64,000 bases of DNA from Gymnopilus junonius (lineage: Eukaryota; Basidiomycota; Agaricomycetes; Agaricales; Galerinaceae): contig JADNYJ010000114.1 of the NCBI GenBank assembly GCA_015501075.1, positions 62,001-126,000 on the forward strand. The letters run 5' to 3'. The position numbers were made by a program, and so were the translations under genes. Of this stretch, positions 63,401 to 64,000 are shown piece by piece. Within the stretch, counting starts at the first letter, position 1; every line of letters begins with the position of its first letter. The notes beneath the pieces are model-generated. The model saw nothing but the letters and a program-made list of their open reading frames with translations, was not told the origin of the DNA and searched no databases.

Positions 63401-63698
63401 CTCGTACCACAATACCGTTCGGGTCTGGAACGCTGGAACTGGCAGCGCGGATGGAGAGCCATTCAGAGGACACACGAACCATGTCAATGGTGTTGCATTT
63501 TCACCTGATGGAAAGCGCGTGGTATCAGGCTCAACGGATACAACTGTTCGGATTTGGAATGTGGAGACTGGTAAATCTGATGGACTATTTGAAGGACACA
63601 GTAGCTTCGTGCTGTCCGTCGCATTCTCGCCTGATGGGAGGCGTGTGGCGTCAGGGTCCTGGGATAACACCATCCGCATCTGGGACGTAGAGACTTAG
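60451..63698 (+). CDS. DUF2235 alpha/beta-hydrolase fused to seven WD40 repeats
   Basis: ATG at 60451 (exon of 40 nt, donor GTGAGT). The DUF2235 (Tle1-like phospholipase) domain follows: NLVVCIDGTSN, IELYNLILKRREDN, WYNSGIGTYARP, IFLFG-GFSRGAFQVR with the nucleophile Ser in GxSxG, KVHFVGAWDTVSSIG, LALDERRVKFLPEYAYGG, and the His-containing GTHSD-IGGGN that appears when the intron at about 61855-61908 is removed. A middle region (NLNRSRPALRWM-like to KFIKEFTD) joins exactly seven WD40 units (62810-63698), each ending R(L/V/I)W(N/D)xxTG-like, enough for one propeller. The frame is off by one at CC 61627-61628 and near 60757; elsewhere it is intact. The repeats are very alike, as in fungal incompatibility proteins. 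Confidence 0.85.
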
Positions 63699-64000
63699 AG
63701 TACAGAATTCTGGTCGCTGTCATCCCGAAGCAAATTGACATTGATTATAAATTTTTGATAATTGTGGCCTATCGGTAGGCGAACCAAGTACGTCCCACAT
63801 ATTCAAGGACGCTAGGTCGGCCAGCGAAGACAATGACCGTCGAGATCTTGTCTGATGCGTTCAGCAGATTACTATAGCACGGACGCTGAACTACGGGTTT
63901 TGTTTCTGATACTTTATTCCGGAATAAATTTAATTGGGGCGGTAGACTGATTTACTATCCAATGTCCTTAAATGATGTCACCAATGCCCCATGATACCAG
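63699..64000. other. 3' flank of the DUF2235-WD40 gene
   Basis: No gene is visible in the last 300 bp. AT-rich sequence after the stop probably carries the polyadenylation region. Confidence 0.4.

Overview
The window looks like chromosomal DNA of a filamentous basidiomycete, probably an Agaricomycete. Genes are split by many 45-70 bp GT-AG introns. The protein families are typical of that group: RTA1-like and DUF6534/DUF6535-type membrane proteins, a Tri5-type terpene cyclase, GMC oxidoreductases, BTB and F-box proteins, a Plavaka (CACTA-like) transposon, a NACHT protein and a WD40 protein with near-identical repeats. No rRNA, convincing tRNA, CRISPR or prokaryotic feature was seen. Gene models were spliced by eye, so exon edges are approximate unless stated.

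Layout. 1.8-5.3 kb holds an RTA1-like gene (+) and a broken DUF6535-type gene (-). 7.2-29.2 kb is a secretion and oxidation region: a trichodiene-synthase-like sesquiterpene cyclase (+), a GH79 glycosidase (-), an unrecognised gene (-), a small secreted protein (+), and three GMC oxidoreductases. GMC-1 and GMC-2 face each other tail to tail and GMC-3 is further on. Between GMC-2 and GMC-3 lie an F-box-like gene (-) and a MYND zinc-finger gene (+).

31.4-39.1 kb is one 7.67 kb Plavaka-type transposon with 19 bp terminal inverted repeats. It carries a damaged transposase (+) flanked by two minus-strand accessory genes. It sits inside the first exon of a thaumatin-like/ricin-B-type lectin gene: the signal peptide lies left of the element and the rest of the gene lies right of it.

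40.4-53.8 kb holds two BTB genes, a shortened DUF6534-type membrane gene, three related RNase H proteins with a Cys-rich N-terminus, an F-box-like gene and a small cysteine-containing secreted protein. 55.7-63.7 kb holds a NACHT NTPase (-), an unknown gene (-) and, on the other strand, a DUF2235 alpha/beta-hydrolase fused to a seven-blade WD40 propeller (+). This head-to-head group is the best candidate here for an undescribed recognition or incompatibility module. A relic of the NACHT gene's 3' end lies at 53 kb.

Caution: at least a dozen otherwise well-conserved genes or gene parts are broken by single-base shifts, and almost all of these fall in short homopolymer runs. Much of the apparent gene decay may therefore be uncorrected sequencing error.
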